The notes under the pieces: model-generated
Databases searched by the model: none
Told to the model about the DNA's origin: nothing
The model's input: only the letters and a program-made list of their open reading frames with translations
NCBI GenBank assembly: GCA_033856515.1
Contig: JAWVEY010000020.1
Span: 1 to 64,000 of the forward strand
Reading direction: 5' to 3'
Length of the DNA: 64,000 bases
Origin: JALZKA01 sp033856515
Lineage (GTDB): Bacteria > Actinomycetota > Thermoleophilia > Solirubrobacterales > 70-9
Translations under genes and position numbers: made by a program
Shown: positions 39,702-48,016 of the stretch, in pieces
Numbering within the stretch: position 1 is the stretch's first letter
How the letters are laid out: every line of letters begins with the position of its first letter

Positions 39702-41168
39702 CTACAGGTTCACCGCCACGTACTTCGTCTCGAGGTACTCGAGGATGCCCTCGTTGCCGCCCTCGCGGCCGACCCCGGACTGCTTGACGCCGCCGAACGG
39801 TGCGCCGGCGTTCGAGACCATGCCCTGGTTCAGGCCGATCATCCCGGTCTCGAGCGCCTCGCAGACGCGGAACGCTCGCTTCAAGTCGGAGGTGTAGACG
39901 TAGGAGACGAGGCCGTACTCGGTCTTGTTCGCCGCCTCGATCGCCTCCTCGTCTGACGAGAAGGTCGCGATCGGCGCCACGGGGCCAAAGATCTCCTCGC
40001 TCAGGACTTTCGCGTCGTCGGGAATGCCCGAGAGGACCGTTGGTTCGAAGAAGTAGCCCTCGCCCTCGCGCGCCGAGCCGCCCGTCACGCAGGTCGCGCC
40101 CTTCCCGACCGCGTCGTCGACGAGCTCGGCGACCTTGTCGCGCTGGTTGCCATCGATCAGCGGGCCGACTTCCGTGCCCTCCTCGGAGCCGCGGCCGACC
40201 TTCATCGCGCCCATCCGCTTTGCGAGCTTCTCGGCGAACTCGTCGGCGAGCGACTCGTGGACGTGGAAACGGTTGGCCGAGGTGCAGGCCTCGCCGACGT
40301 TCCGCATCTTGGCGATCATCGCGCCCTCGATGGCATCGTCCACATCGGCGTCCTCGAAGACCAGGAACGGCGCGTTGCCGCCAAGCTCCATCGAGACCTT
40401 CAGAACGTTGTCCGCGGCCTGGGCGATCAGCTTGCGGCCGACCTCGGTCGAGCCCGTGAAGGACAGCTTGCGAAGGCGCGGGTCGCCGATGATCGGCGCG
40501 GAGACGTCGCCGGACTTCTTGGACGTGATCACGTTGAGGACGCCGCCGGGGAGCCCGCAGTCTTCCAGGAGCTTGGCCAGCGCGAGCATCGAAAGCGGGG
40601 TCTGCTGAGCGGGCTTCACGACCATCGTGCAGCCGGCAGCCAGGGCCGGGCCGATCTTCCGCGTGCCCATCGCGTTCGGGAAGTTCCAGGGGGTGATGAA
40701 GTAGCAAGGGCCAACGGGCTGGCGCATCACGAGGACGCGGCTCGCGCCGTTTCCAGCGTTCTTGTAGTAGCCGTCGATCCGGAGCGCCTCGCCCGCGAAC
40801 CAGCGGAAGAACTCGGAGGCGTACGTGATCTCGGCCTTCGACTCGGCCACGGACTTGCCCATCTCGAGCGTCATCAGGAGCGCGAGGTCGTCAGCCTGCT
40901 CGCCCAGCGCCTTGAACGCGTCGTGCAGGATCTCGGAGCGCTCGTTCGGCTGCGACGCCGCCCAGTCGGCCTGCGCGGCGCACGCTGCATCCAGCGCGGC
41001 CTTCGCGTCCTCTGGCGTGCCGTCGGCGACCTCGGTGACGGTCTCGCCCGTCGAGGGGTCCTCGATCGCGAGCTTGCCTCCGCCCGAGGCGTCCCGCCAC
41101 TCGCCGCCGATCAGAAGCTGCTTCGGTGCTTCATCGATGACCCTCTGCTCGTCGGCGTTCAATGCCAT
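39702..41168 (-). CDS. gabD: NAD(P)-dependent aldehyde dehydrogenase, succinate-semialdehyde type
   Basis: 488 residues. ALDH family with Glu 261 (ELGGNAP) and catalytic Cys 295 (GEACTSANRF). The segment PVGPCYFITPWNFPNAMGTRKIGPALAAGCT and the ending GAPFGGVKQSGVGREGG are those of succinate-semialdehyde dehydrogenases (GabD), which feed GABA carbon into succinate. No gabT is adjacent, so specificity is by similarity only. A strong AGGAGG precedes the ATG at 41168, unlike the leaderless neighbours. Divergent from the SpoIID-like gene. Confidence 0.9.
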   Translation of the reverse strand: MALNADEQRVIDEAPKQLLIGGEWRDASGGGKLAIEDPSTGETVTEVADGTPEDAKAALDAACAAQADWAASQPNERSEILHDAFKALGEQADDLALLMTLEMGKSVAESKAEITYASEFFRWFAGEALRIDGYYKNAGNGASRVLVMRQPVGPCYFITPWNFPNAMGTRKIGPALAAGCTMVVKPAQQTPLSMLALAKLLEDCGLPGGVLNVITSKKSGDVSAPIIGDPRLRKLSFTGSTEVGRKLIAQAADNVLKVSMELGGNAPFLVFEDADVDDAIEGAMIAKMRNVGEACTSANRFHVHESLADEFAEKLAKRMGAMKVGRGSEEGTEVGPLIDGNQRDKVAELVDDAVGKGATCVTGGSAREGEGYFFEPTVLSGIPDDAKVLSEEIFGPVAPIATFSSDEEAIEAANKTEYGLVSYVYTSDLKRAFRVCEALETGMIGLNQGMVSNAGAPFGGVKQSGVGREGGNEGILEYLETKYVAVNL

Positions 41169-41213
41169 TGTGTTCCTCCTGTTGAAAGACCCTTTCCAGG
41201 CACACTAGTCATA

Positions 41214-42308
41214 GTGAAGCGACGACTCTCAAGCCTTGCACTCGGACTCCTGGCCCTCGCGGCGCTGGCCGTGCCCGCGCAGGCGGAATGGAAGATCGAG
41301 GGCCGAGGGTTCGGGCACGGCGTCGGCATGAGCCAGTACGGCGCCTTCGGCCTCGCTCAGCACGGCAAGTCGTACAGCAAGATCCTTCGCCACTACTACA
41401 CGGGCGTGAACGTCGGCCACGCGGACACTCGAGGCGTTCGCGTGCTGATCGCGACCGGGCTGGGCTCCGTCCGCTTCGAAAGCGCGAACAAGGCTTGCGG
41501 GAAGGACATCAACGGCAACGAGACCTACTCCTTTCGCCTCGACTCGGGAAACGTGACGCTTCGCAGGCCGAACGGCTCCAAGCTCGCCGGATGCGGCCAG
41601 GAGGGCTCCGCCAGGGGTGGAGACTCGGTGCGGTTCGACGGAGTCGGCACTTACAGGGGAGACCTGCGCGCACGAAATGTCGGAGGCTCTCTCTACGCCA
41701 TCAACAAGGTCGGGCTGGAGGGGTACGTACAGGGCGTCATCCCCAACGAGTCGCCCGCGAGCTGGCCCCAGGCGGCCCTTCGCGCGCAGGGCGTTGCGGC
41801 TCGCTCCTTTGGCCTGGCAACCAGGGTGGGAGGCGACGGCTACGACCTCTACGACGACACGCGGAGCCAGGTCTATGGCGGCAAGAGCTCGGAGACCTCC
41901 GCTACTAACGAGGCCGCCAAGAAGACCTCGCGTGAGGTCATCAAGAGCGGCGGAAACGTGGCCAGCGCCTACTTCTTCTCGACCTCGGGCGGTCAGACCG
42001 AGAACAGCGAGTTCGGCTTCTCAGGCGGCAGCTCGCGGCCCTACCTGAAGTCCGTGAACGACCCGTATGACGACACCTCTCCGTACCACCACTGGACCGT
42101 TCACTACTCGCAGGGGGAGATGGAGTCGAAGCTGTCGGGCCTGTTCGGAGGCAACCTGAACAAGATCGACATCCTGAAGCGGGGCCGTTCGCCACGAATC
42201 GTCGAGGCGCGCGTAGTCGGCTCTTCGAACTCGACGGTCGTCACGGGCGACACGCTTCGATTCCGCCTGGGCCTGCGCTCGACCTGGGCGAAGTTCAAGA
42301 AGGGCTAG
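41214..42308 (+). CDS. SpoIID/LytB-domain secreted protein
   Basis: 364 residues from the GTG at 41214. Signal peptide KRRLSSLALGLLALAALAVPAQA. Then GRGFGHGVGMSQYGAFGLA, the SpoIID/LytB hallmark, and VIPNESPASWPQAALRAQGVAARSF with the catalytic Glu, followed by SGGQTENSEFGF. SpoIID is a lytic transglycosylase that trims peptidoglycan during endospore engulfment; homologues outside Firmicutes act in general wall turnover or as amidase enhancers. No other sporulation gene is visible. Next come two other wall- or envelope-type genes. Ends overlap the convergent gene in CTAG. Confidence 0.88.
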   Translation: MKRRLSSLALGLLALAALAVPAQAEWKIEGRGFGHGVGMSQYGAFGLAQHGKSYSKILRHYYTGVNVGHADTRGVRVLIATGLGSVRFESANKACGKDINGNETYSFRLDSGNVTLRRPNGSKLAGCGQEGSARGGDSVRFDGVGTYRGDLRARNVGGSLYAINKVGLEGYVQGVIPNESPASWPQAALRAQGVAARSFGLATRVGGDGYDLYDDTRSQVYGGKSSETSATNEAAKKTSREVIKSGGNVASAYFFSTSGGQTENSEFGFSGGSSRPYLKSVNDPYDDTSPYHHWTVHYSQGEMESKLSGLFGGNLNKIDILKRGRSPRIVEARVVGSSNSTVVTGDTLRFRLGLRSTWAKFKKG

Positions 42309-43294
42309 CCGTCCGAGAACGGCTGGAGCGGCACGCCGTGGTCCGTGTCGCGGGTGCCAAGCTCGTAAACGGCGGCGCCTGCGACCTCGACCCGCGCGTG
42401 CTTGCGGTCCGGACGCTCGACCTTCAGCTCGATATCTGAGATCGAGCAGTTGAGGGCGTTGTGCTCGGGGCCGGCGGGGTCGGCGTAAACCCACGCGACG
42501 AAGTCCTTCAGGGGCGCGCCCACCCGTCCCTTCACGTTGACGTTCTTCCCGGGAAAGGTGAAGGTACACCCGTCGGGCTCCTCTTCGACCTCTGTTCCGT
42601 ACGTCTTGCCGATGCCGCCCAGCGTGTACTCCTCGCCATCCAGGACGAGGCGGCCGTTCGCGATCCACGGCGTCGTCACGGGGCCGATCTTGATGCGCCC
42701 CGCCGCGATGTCGAGGTAGTCGCCGGGGTTCCCGCCGAGGTCGGAGGCCTGGATCCAGGTCCATCTCTCCGCGTGCTCAGCCCCCCAGTTATGGCCGACC
42801 ATTCCCGGCCAGCCGTCAAGCTCGATCGTCTCGCCGGCGATCTCGACCCGGCCGGAGAACAGCGCGTAGGGGTGGGGGCTAAGCATCTTCGTCTTCGGCA
42901 GCTTCGCGTTGTACATGCGCTCGCTGGGGAGGTGGCGGAGCGGAGCGGCGTCGCCGCTGAAGCTCAGGTCCCACGAGGCGTGGGGGGCATCGCCTGAGAT
43001 CACGCCCTTCGCCGAGCCTGGTCCCAGCACGGCGTCGCCGATCCGGATGTAAGCGCCGTCGGGCGCGGACACCTCGGCGGCGGGATAGGTCGCCTTGGTC
43101 GCATGCGGGCCGGGCGCCTCCGCGTCGAAGGACGTAAGCCAGAGCGACCCCTGGACTGGTTCGCCGGGACGTTGATGCGTCGTATGGCGAAGCCAGATCG
43201 ACCGGCCGCCTCCGGGCGCAGAGGCCTTCAAATAGAAGCTCTCGTAGTGCCCCTTGTCCCCTGGGACGCCGGGAAACCGCGCCTGGGTCCTCAC
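42305..43294 (-). CDS. AttH/CrtC-like lipocalin-type protein
   Basis: 329 residues from the GTG at 43294, with GAAGG upstream. Sequence course KGHYESFYLKASAPGGGRSIWLRHTT, MVGHNWGAEHAERWTWIQ and YLDIAAGRIKIG resembles tandem-lipocalin proteins of the AttH, hydroxyneurosporene-synthase and Svf1 group, in which a GHNWG-type loop is conserved. They bind or modify lipophilic molecules; exact activity unknown. No signal peptide. Divergent from the transglycosylase gene. Family call moderate. Confidence 0.65.
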   Translation of the reverse strand: MRTQARFPGVPGDKGHYESFYLKASAPGGGRSIWLRHTTHQRPGEPVQGSLWLTSFDAEAPGPHATKATYPAAEVSAPDGAYIRIGDAVLGPGSAKGVISGDAPHASWDLSFSGDAAPLRHLPSERMYNAKLPKTKMLSPHPYALFSGRVEIAGETIELDGWPGMVGHNWGAEHAERWTWIQASDLGGNPGDYLDIAAGRIKIGPVTTPWIANGRLVLDGEEYTLGGIGKTYGTEVEEEPDGCTFTFPGKNVNVKGRVGAPLKDFVAWVYADPAGPEHNALNCSISDIELKVERPDRKHARVEVAGAAVYELGTRDTDHGVPLQPFSDG

Positions 43295-43320
43295 GCCAAA
43301 GCCTTCATGAGCGGTGAACC

Positions 43321-43326
43321 TAACAT
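43321..43326 (+). promoter_or_regulatory. -10 element (TAACAT), leaderless
   Basis: Eight bases before the GTG at 43335; argues for that start over the GTG at 43314, which lies upstream of it. Confidence 0.4.
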
Positions 43327-43334
43327 TGGACCGA

Positions 43335-44834
43335 GTGGATCGAGAGGCGGTCAGGGGTCTAGCAGTCATTCTGGGGCTCCTCGTCGCCTTCGCCGTCGCG
43401 ATCGCCGCCCTGGTGCTGGCCCTTGGCCTCGGCGGCTCGGACGCCGTCGACCTGGAGATCGAGGAGATCTCGCGCGAGGCGCGCTCGGACTCAACGCCAG
43501 CCTCCGGCGACCCGCTCGCGTGGACTCCCGAGACCTCGAAGGAGCTTGCCGAGCGGGCGACGCTCGGCACGTCTCACGTCATCTACGAAAAGAGCCCTGG
43601 CGGCGTCATGGCCTCAGCCGAGCGCACAGCCAAGTGGCGCAAGGACATCGAGGAGGCCGCGAAGCCGGCCGGCGTGGACCCCAACACGCTCGAGGCGATC
43701 GTCTTCCTGGAGAGCGCGGGACGGTCGCAGGTGATGGCCGATGGGACGCCGAACTCCGCGACGGGCCTGACGCAGATCATCCCCTCGACGGCGACGGAGT
43801 TCCTCGGCATGCGGGTCGACCTGCCTCGAAGCGTCGCGCTCACCAAGGAGATCAACAAGGCGCTTGCAAAGGGCAAGGGCCAGCTCGCATCCCGGCTGAT
43901 CGAGCAGCGAAAGAGCGCCGATGAGCGCTTCAACCCGAAGCTGGCGCTGGAGGGAGCTGCCCGCTACCTCCAGATCGCGACGGACCGCTTCGGCTCGGAG
44001 GAGCTCGCCGTGGTCTCGTACCACATGGGGGTCGGCAACCTCGAGAACGTGATTGCCGCCTATGCGGAGGGGAACGATGCCGGCTCGACCTCGGCGACGG
44101 TCGCCGATAACGACATCGACTACGCGCGCCTCTACTTCGACTCCTCGCCGCAGAATCACCCCGACGCCTGGGAGCTCCTGTCCGGGTTCGGGGACGACTC
44201 GTCGCTCTATTCGTGGCGGGTTCGGGCCTCGGCAGGGATTCTCGAGGACTACCGCAGCGACCCCGCGGCGCTCGAGGAGGCGGTCCAACTCGCGACCGCA
44301 AAAGCGACCCTCGAGGAGACCTACCACCCCGAGGATTCAACGGAGATCTTCGAGACGCCTGACGATGTGGCCGACGCGACCGACGAGGGAGAGCTCATCA
44401 GGGTGCCGAGCGACCGCTCCTACGGCTTCAAGCTGGCCGGTCAGGCAGGCGAGCTGGCCGAAGAGCTCGACGTCGATCCCACGACGTACCGCGTTCTTCG
44501 GCCGCAGGCCCTTGCCGCGCTCGCCTATCTGGGCGGCAAGGTGCGAGCCGTCTCCGGCGAGGCGAAGCCGCTCACCGTCACGAGCACCACGCGCGATCAG
44601 GAGTACCAGGACCTCCTGATCGGGATCAACTCGGAGGCGACGACCGAGTACTCGCTCCACACGACCGGCTGGTCGTTCGACATCCGCCGCAAGTACGCGT
44701 CTGACCGCCAGGCGAAGGCTTTCCAGTTCGCCCTCGACCGCCTGCGAGCTCATGCGATCCTCGACTACGCGTACGAGCCGGCCGCCATCCACGTGACCGT
44801 CTCCGAGAACGCCGACGTGCTCCTCGATGGGTGA
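43335..44834 (+). CDS. Membrane-anchored lytic transglycosylase + M15-like peptidase fusion
   Basis: 499 residues from the GTG at 43335. A membrane anchor spans 9-33 (LAVILGLLVAFAVAIAALVLAL). Residues about 115-235 are an SLT domain: AIVFLESAGRSQ with catalytic Glu 126, then NSATGLTQIIPSTA and AALEGAARYLQ-like helices ending LAVVSYHMGVGN. The C-terminal 100 residues (TSTTRDQEYQDLL, YSLHTTGWSFDIRRKY, PAAIHVTVS) show the His/Asp...His pattern of a VanY/M15-like or DUF5715 peptidase. One protein could thus cut both glycan strand and peptide stem. It follows the SpoIID-like gene in this envelope cluster. Confidence 0.85.
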   Translation: MDREAVRGLAVILGLLVAFAVAIAALVLALGLGGSDAVDLEIEEISREARSDSTPASGDPLAWTPETSKELAERATLGTSHVIYEKSPGGVMASAERTAKWRKDIEEAAKPAGVDPNTLEAIVFLESAGRSQVMADGTPNSATGLTQIIPSTATEFLGMRVDLPRSVALTKEINKALAKGKGQLASRLIEQRKSADERFNPKLALEGAARYLQIATDRFGSEELAVVSYHMGVGNLENVIAAYAEGNDAGSTSATVADNDIDYARLYFDSSPQNHPDAWELLSGFGDDSSLYSWRVRASAGILEDYRSDPAALEEAVQLATAKATLEETYHPEDSTEIFETPDDVADATDEGELIRVPSDRSYGFKLAGQAGELAEELDVDPTTYRVLRPQALAALAYLGGKVRAVSGEAKPLTVTSTTRDQEYQDLLIGINSEATTEYSLHTTGWSFDIRRKYASDRQAKAFQFALDRLRAHAILDYAYEPAAIHVTVSENADVLLDG

Positions 44835-44868
44835 GCGGGGAGAGCTGCCTCGCACCGCCATTTCGGCT

Positions 44869-44874
44869 TAAACT
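44869..44874 (+). promoter_or_regulatory. -10 element (TAAACT), leaderless
   Basis: Six bases before the GTG at 44881. Confidence 0.45.
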
Positions 44875-44880
44875 CAAACT

Positions 44881-46122
44881 GTGACAAGGATGGTCGCTGC
44901 CTCGGCAGCCGTTTGGATTGCCTTCTCCGCTTCGGCGGCTGCGGACACCTTTCGTCCCACCCGGTTCGACGATCCGGCTGCCGCTAAGTGCAAGCCCTCG
45001 AACTGCTCGCTCCGCGGCGCCGTGAGCGCTGCCAACGGCCACAAGGGTAAGGACAAGATCGAGCTCGACGGAGGCACTTATGAGTTGACACTGGGCGAAA
45101 CCGCGCCAAACGACAACAGGGGCGGCGATCTGGACATCAAGGGCGAGGTGCGGATCCGCGGCGAGGGAGCGACTGCCACCACGGTGGATGCGAACAGCGG
45201 CTCGCGCGTCATGTCCCTGCTGAAGGACGCACCGAAGACGATCGAGCGCCTGACGGTCACGGGCGGGGATGCCGACGTGGGAGGCGGGATCCTGGTCGCG
45301 TCAGCTCAAGAGGATTTCGAGACCCGTAAGCACACGCTGCGAAACCTCCTGATCCTCGAGAACTCGGCAACCGTGAACGGAGGCGGCATCCATACCGGCT
45401 CGCACCCCCTGAAGATCTCACGGACCAGGATTGTCGGCAACTTCGCCGTTAGCGGCGGGGGCGGCGTGTACATGGGCTCAACGCCGACGGCTGCGCTCGC
45501 CGATCCCCCCCTATCGATCAGCGCTACGACCGTCAACAACAATCAGGCAGGCCTGGGCGCCGGCCTCTATCTCGACGGGGCCGATCCCGGCGGTGCTCCC
45601 CACGACCCTCGCGCGGACATTGTCAACTCCACGTTCGCGTACAACGTCGCCACCGTCAGTGGCGGCGGCCTGGCGTCGATCCTTGGGGCTGACCTCAACG
45701 CCGAGCACACGACCGTCGCCTACAACGCGGCCGATGCCGACAACGTCGGCGGCGGGGCGGGCGGGGGCATCTACCAATCCTCGGATGCAGACTTCGACAT
45801 CGGGAACGCTCTGGTCAAGGAGAACACGGTCGGAACTTCGGGCGACGGTCCCCAGTGCGCGGGAGAGTTCCTGTTCGACGGCGTGATCACGCCTCAAGGC
45901 ACGCCGGGGCTCTGCGTGTTCCTGGGTGGATCGCATATTCAGCCCGAGACGGAACCTCGCATCGGGGGCCTCGCTGACAACGGCGGCCCCACGCCGACCA
46001 TCGAGATCCAGGCGGACAGTCTCGCGATCGGGTGGAACGAGAGCTTTTGCCCGGCGACGGACCAGCGAGGCGTTTCGCGTCCTGCAACCGACTGTGACGC
46101 GGGCGCCTACGAGCGCCCGTGA
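44881..46122 (+). CDS. Secreted CSLREA-type beta-helix protein with choice-of-anchor end
   Basis: 413 residues from the GTG at 44881. Signal peptide RMVAASAAVWIAFSASAAA. Near residue 38, CKPSNCSLRGAVSAANG is the CSLREA-type Cys motif that opens many exoproteins. A beta-helix follows (GGDLDIKGEVRIRGEGA, TVNGGGIHTGSHPLKISRT, VSGGGGVYMGS). The end, TDQRGVSRPATDCDAGAYE, is the conserved tail of this protein type. Surface or released; ligand unknown. Related in plan to the 4914-8327 protein. Confidence 0.87.
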   Translation: MTRMVAASAAVWIAFSASAAADTFRPTRFDDPAAAKCKPSNCSLRGAVSAANGHKGKDKIELDGGTYELTLGETAPNDNRGGDLDIKGEVRIRGEGATATTVDANSGSRVMSLLKDAPKTIERLTVTGGDADVGGGILVASAQEDFETRKHTLRNLLILENSATVNGGGIHTGSHPLKISRTRIVGNFAVSGGGGVYMGSTPTAALADPPLSISATTVNNNQAGLGAGLYLDGADPGGAPHDPRADIVNSTFAYNVATVSGGGLASILGADLNAEHTTVAYNAADADNVGGGAGGGIYQSSDADFDIGNALVKENTVGTSGDGPQCAGEFLFDGVITPQGTPGLCVFLGGSHIQPETEPRIGGLADNGGPTPTIEIQADSLAIGWNESFCPATDQRGVSRPATDCDAGAYERP

Positions 46123-46134
46123 CCGTCGTCCCGC

Positions 46135-47211
46135 TCAGACTTTCACGGTCATGACGTCGCCATCGGCCATCACGTAGTCGCGGCCCTCGAGGCGCAGCCT
46201 CCCGACGTCGCGGGCGCCCGCGTAGCCGCCGGCGTCCACAAGGTCCCGCCAGCCGACAACCTCGGCGCGCACGAACGCGGCCTGGATGTCGCCGTGGATC
46301 TTGGCCGCCGACTCCCACGCCGTCGAGCCGCGGGGGACGTTCCGCGCCATCGCCTCCTTGTCCTCGCCGGCGGTGAAGAACGTGATCAGGTCGAGCAGCT
46401 CGAACGCGGTGCGGATCACCCTGGCCAAGCCGGATTCGGACACGCCCATCTCGCCGCGCAGCTCCGCGGCCTCCTCCGGATCATCGATCTCGGATAGCTC
46501 GGATTCGATCCGGGCGCTGATCGCGACCGCCTGGGCACCGGCGCCGCGCGCGTGCTCGGCGACCGCCTCGGGCACTTCATCCGAGCCCTCGTCGACATTC
46601 GCCACGTAGAGGATCGGCTTTGAGGTGAGCGCTTGAAGCTGGCGCGTTGCGTCGGGAGCCTCGGCCGGGACCGGAACCTCCCGTACGGGGCGCCCATCCT
46701 CGAGCGCTTTCACGACCTGTTCTAGCCAGTCCCGCTCGGCCACCAGCTCCTTGTCGAGCGAGCGCGCCTGCTTCGTCACGCGCTCGAGCCTGCGTTGTAC
46801 CTGGTCGAGGTCGGCCGCCAGGAGCTCGAGCTCGATCAGCTCGATGTCCTCGCGCGGGTCGACTCGGCCCTCAGGATGGGGAACCGCGCTCGCGCCATGG
46901 GAGCGCACCACGTGGCAGATCGCGTCCGTCTCGCGAATGGCAGCGAGGAAGCGGTTGCCGAGACCTTCGCCCTCGGATGCGCCGCGGACCAGCCCGGCGA
47001 TGTCGTGGAACTCGATCGTCTCGAGGACCACCGACGACGAGCCCACAGTCTCTGCTACGGCCTCCAGACGCTCGTCTGGAACGCCAACCACGGCGACGTT
47101 CGGGTCGATCGTCGTAAAGGGGTAATCCCCGGTTTCAGCACCGCCCTGCGTGAGCGCATTGAAGAGAGTGGACTTCCCCGCGTTCGGAAGCCCAACAATC
47201 CCAACCTTCAT
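46135..47211 (-). CDS. ychF: Ribosome-binding ATPase YchF (Obg-family)
   Basis: 358 residues. P-loop GLPNAGKST (7-15), switch DYPFTTIDPNVAVVGVPD, HDIAGLVRGASEGEGLGN, and the altered G4 motif YVANVDE in place of NKxD, which explains ATP over GTP preference in this family. The C-terminal TGS domain contains FFTAGEDKEAMARNVPRGSTA and ends DVMTVKV. Acts in translation control and stress response. Starts by overlapping the PAP2 gene's stop codon by four bases, so the two are coupled. Confidence 0.95.
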   Translation of the reverse strand: MKVGIVGLPNAGKSTLFNALTQGGAETGDYPFTTIDPNVAVVGVPDERLEAVAETVGSSSVVLETIEFHDIAGLVRGASEGEGLGNRFLAAIRETDAICHVVRSHGASAVPHPEGRVDPREDIELIELELLAADLDQVQRRLERVTKQARSLDKELVAERDWLEQVVKALEDGRPVREVPVPAEAPDATRQLQALTSKPILYVANVDEGSDEVPEAVAEHARGAGAQAVAISARIESELSEIDDPEEAAELRGEMGVSESGLARVIRTAFELLDLITFFTAGEDKEAMARNVPRGSTAWESAAKIHGDIQAAFVRAEVVGWRDLVDAGGYAGARDVGRLRLEGRDYVMADGDVMTVKV

Positions 47212-47984
47212 GTACCCGGCGCGGGGTCTGACCCCTCGACCGATCCGGTGGCAGAGCCACCCGTGTCAGGGGGGTTTGACCCCTCAGTCGCCGATGGAGA
47301 CCCCTCAGTCGACGCTGGTCGCGGTGCCGCAGGCTGCGAAGCCACGAAGTCCGCCATCCGCTCCTCGAGGGTGCGCTCGCCCACACCCGGGACAAAGCCG
47401 CCGATCAGGATCCCGAACGCGGCGCCGGCCAGGACATCGGAGGGGTAATGCATCCCCAGATAGGGACGGGAGAGGCAGATGGCCGTTGCCAGGGCGTACA
47501 GCGGCACTCGCGTGCGCGGCTCGACCCGGCCGAAGGCGGTGGCGGCAGCCATGGACGATGTGGCGTGGGCCGACGGGAAGGACAGCTTGGAGGGCGCGCG
47601 GGCCAGAGGAGGGTGGTCCTCCAGGAGCGGCCGCTCGCGCCCAAAGGTGAGCTTGAGCGCGTAGTTGGCGACGACTGCCACCGGGCCCGTGGCAGCTCCG
47701 ATCAGCCAGCGCTGGCGTCGGTCCGGGTCGCTGGCGGCGCCCGCGAGGCCGATGGCGGCCCAGACGGCGGCGTGCTCGCCGATGATCCCGAGTCCCTTGA
47801 CGACGCTCTCGGTCGCGGGGTCGTGAGGGGCCTTGGTGCGCAGAAAGCGAAGAACGGCTTGATCGCCGGCGCCAAGTACGCCCAGGACCCCCGGCTTGCG
47901 AGCGGGTGCCCGGCGGGTTCGAATCCTCGCCAGGAGCCGGTCGATCCTGCGCTCCGGCTCGGTTTTTTTCCAGGGGCTCCGCAC
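47208..47984 (-). CDS. PAP2-family phosphatase with repeat-bearing tail
   Basis: 258 residues from the GTG at 47984. PAP2 motifs: KLTFGRERP (C1), FPSAHATSS (C2, Ala for the usual Gly) and SRPYLGMHYPSD (C3), with hydrophobic segments VWAAIGLAGAA and VLAGAAFGILIGGFV. Such enzymes dephosphorylate phosphatidate or undecaprenyl pyrophosphate at the membrane. The tail after residue 215 is a low-complexity Ser/Thr/Gly/Glu stretch (TEGSPSATEGSNPPDTGGS) encoded by three imperfect GACCCCTC repeats and two short palindromes, which looks like inserted repeat DNA read as protein. Coupled to ychF. Confidence 0.87.
   Translation of the reverse strand: MRSPWKKTEPERRIDRLLARIRTRRAPARKPGVLGVLGAGDQAVLRFLRTKAPHDPATESVVKGLGIIGEHAAVWAAIGLAGAASDPDRRQRWLIGAATGPVAVVANYALKLTFGRERPLLEDHPPLARAPSKLSFPSAHATSSMAAATAFGRVEPRTRVPLYALATAICLSRPYLGMHYPSDVLAGAAFGILIGGFVPGVGERTLEERMADFVASQPAAPRPASTEGSPSATEGSNPPDTGGSATGSVEGSDPAPGT
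47223..47283. repeat. Two GGGGTYTGACCCC palindromes inside the PAP2 coding tail
   Basis: GGGGTCTGACCCC at 47223-47235 and GGGGTTTGACCCC at 47271-47283. The segment GACCCCTC recurs a third time near 47300. Small REP-like palindromes of this shape are common in bacteria. Confidence 0.55.
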
Positions 47985-47993
47985 GGGGACGCG

Positions 47994-47999
47994 AGGATA
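47994..47999 (-). promoter_or_regulatory. -10 element (TATCCT) of PAP2-ychF
   Basis: Nine bases before the GTG at 47984, on the minus strand. Confidence 0.4.
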
Positions 48000-48016
48000 C
48001 GGCCCGGGGGCAGGCC

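Noticed and set aside
41214..42308. SpoIID-like protein as evidence of endospore formation
   Set aside because: No other sporulation gene is in the window, and SpoIID/LytB proteins occur widely in non-sporulating bacteria.
47905..47935. A T-loop-like stretch GGGTTCGAATCC that resembles a tRNA TpsiC arm
   Set aside because: No matching acceptor, D or anticodon arms can be drawn around it, and it lies inside the N-terminal coding region of the PAP2 gene.
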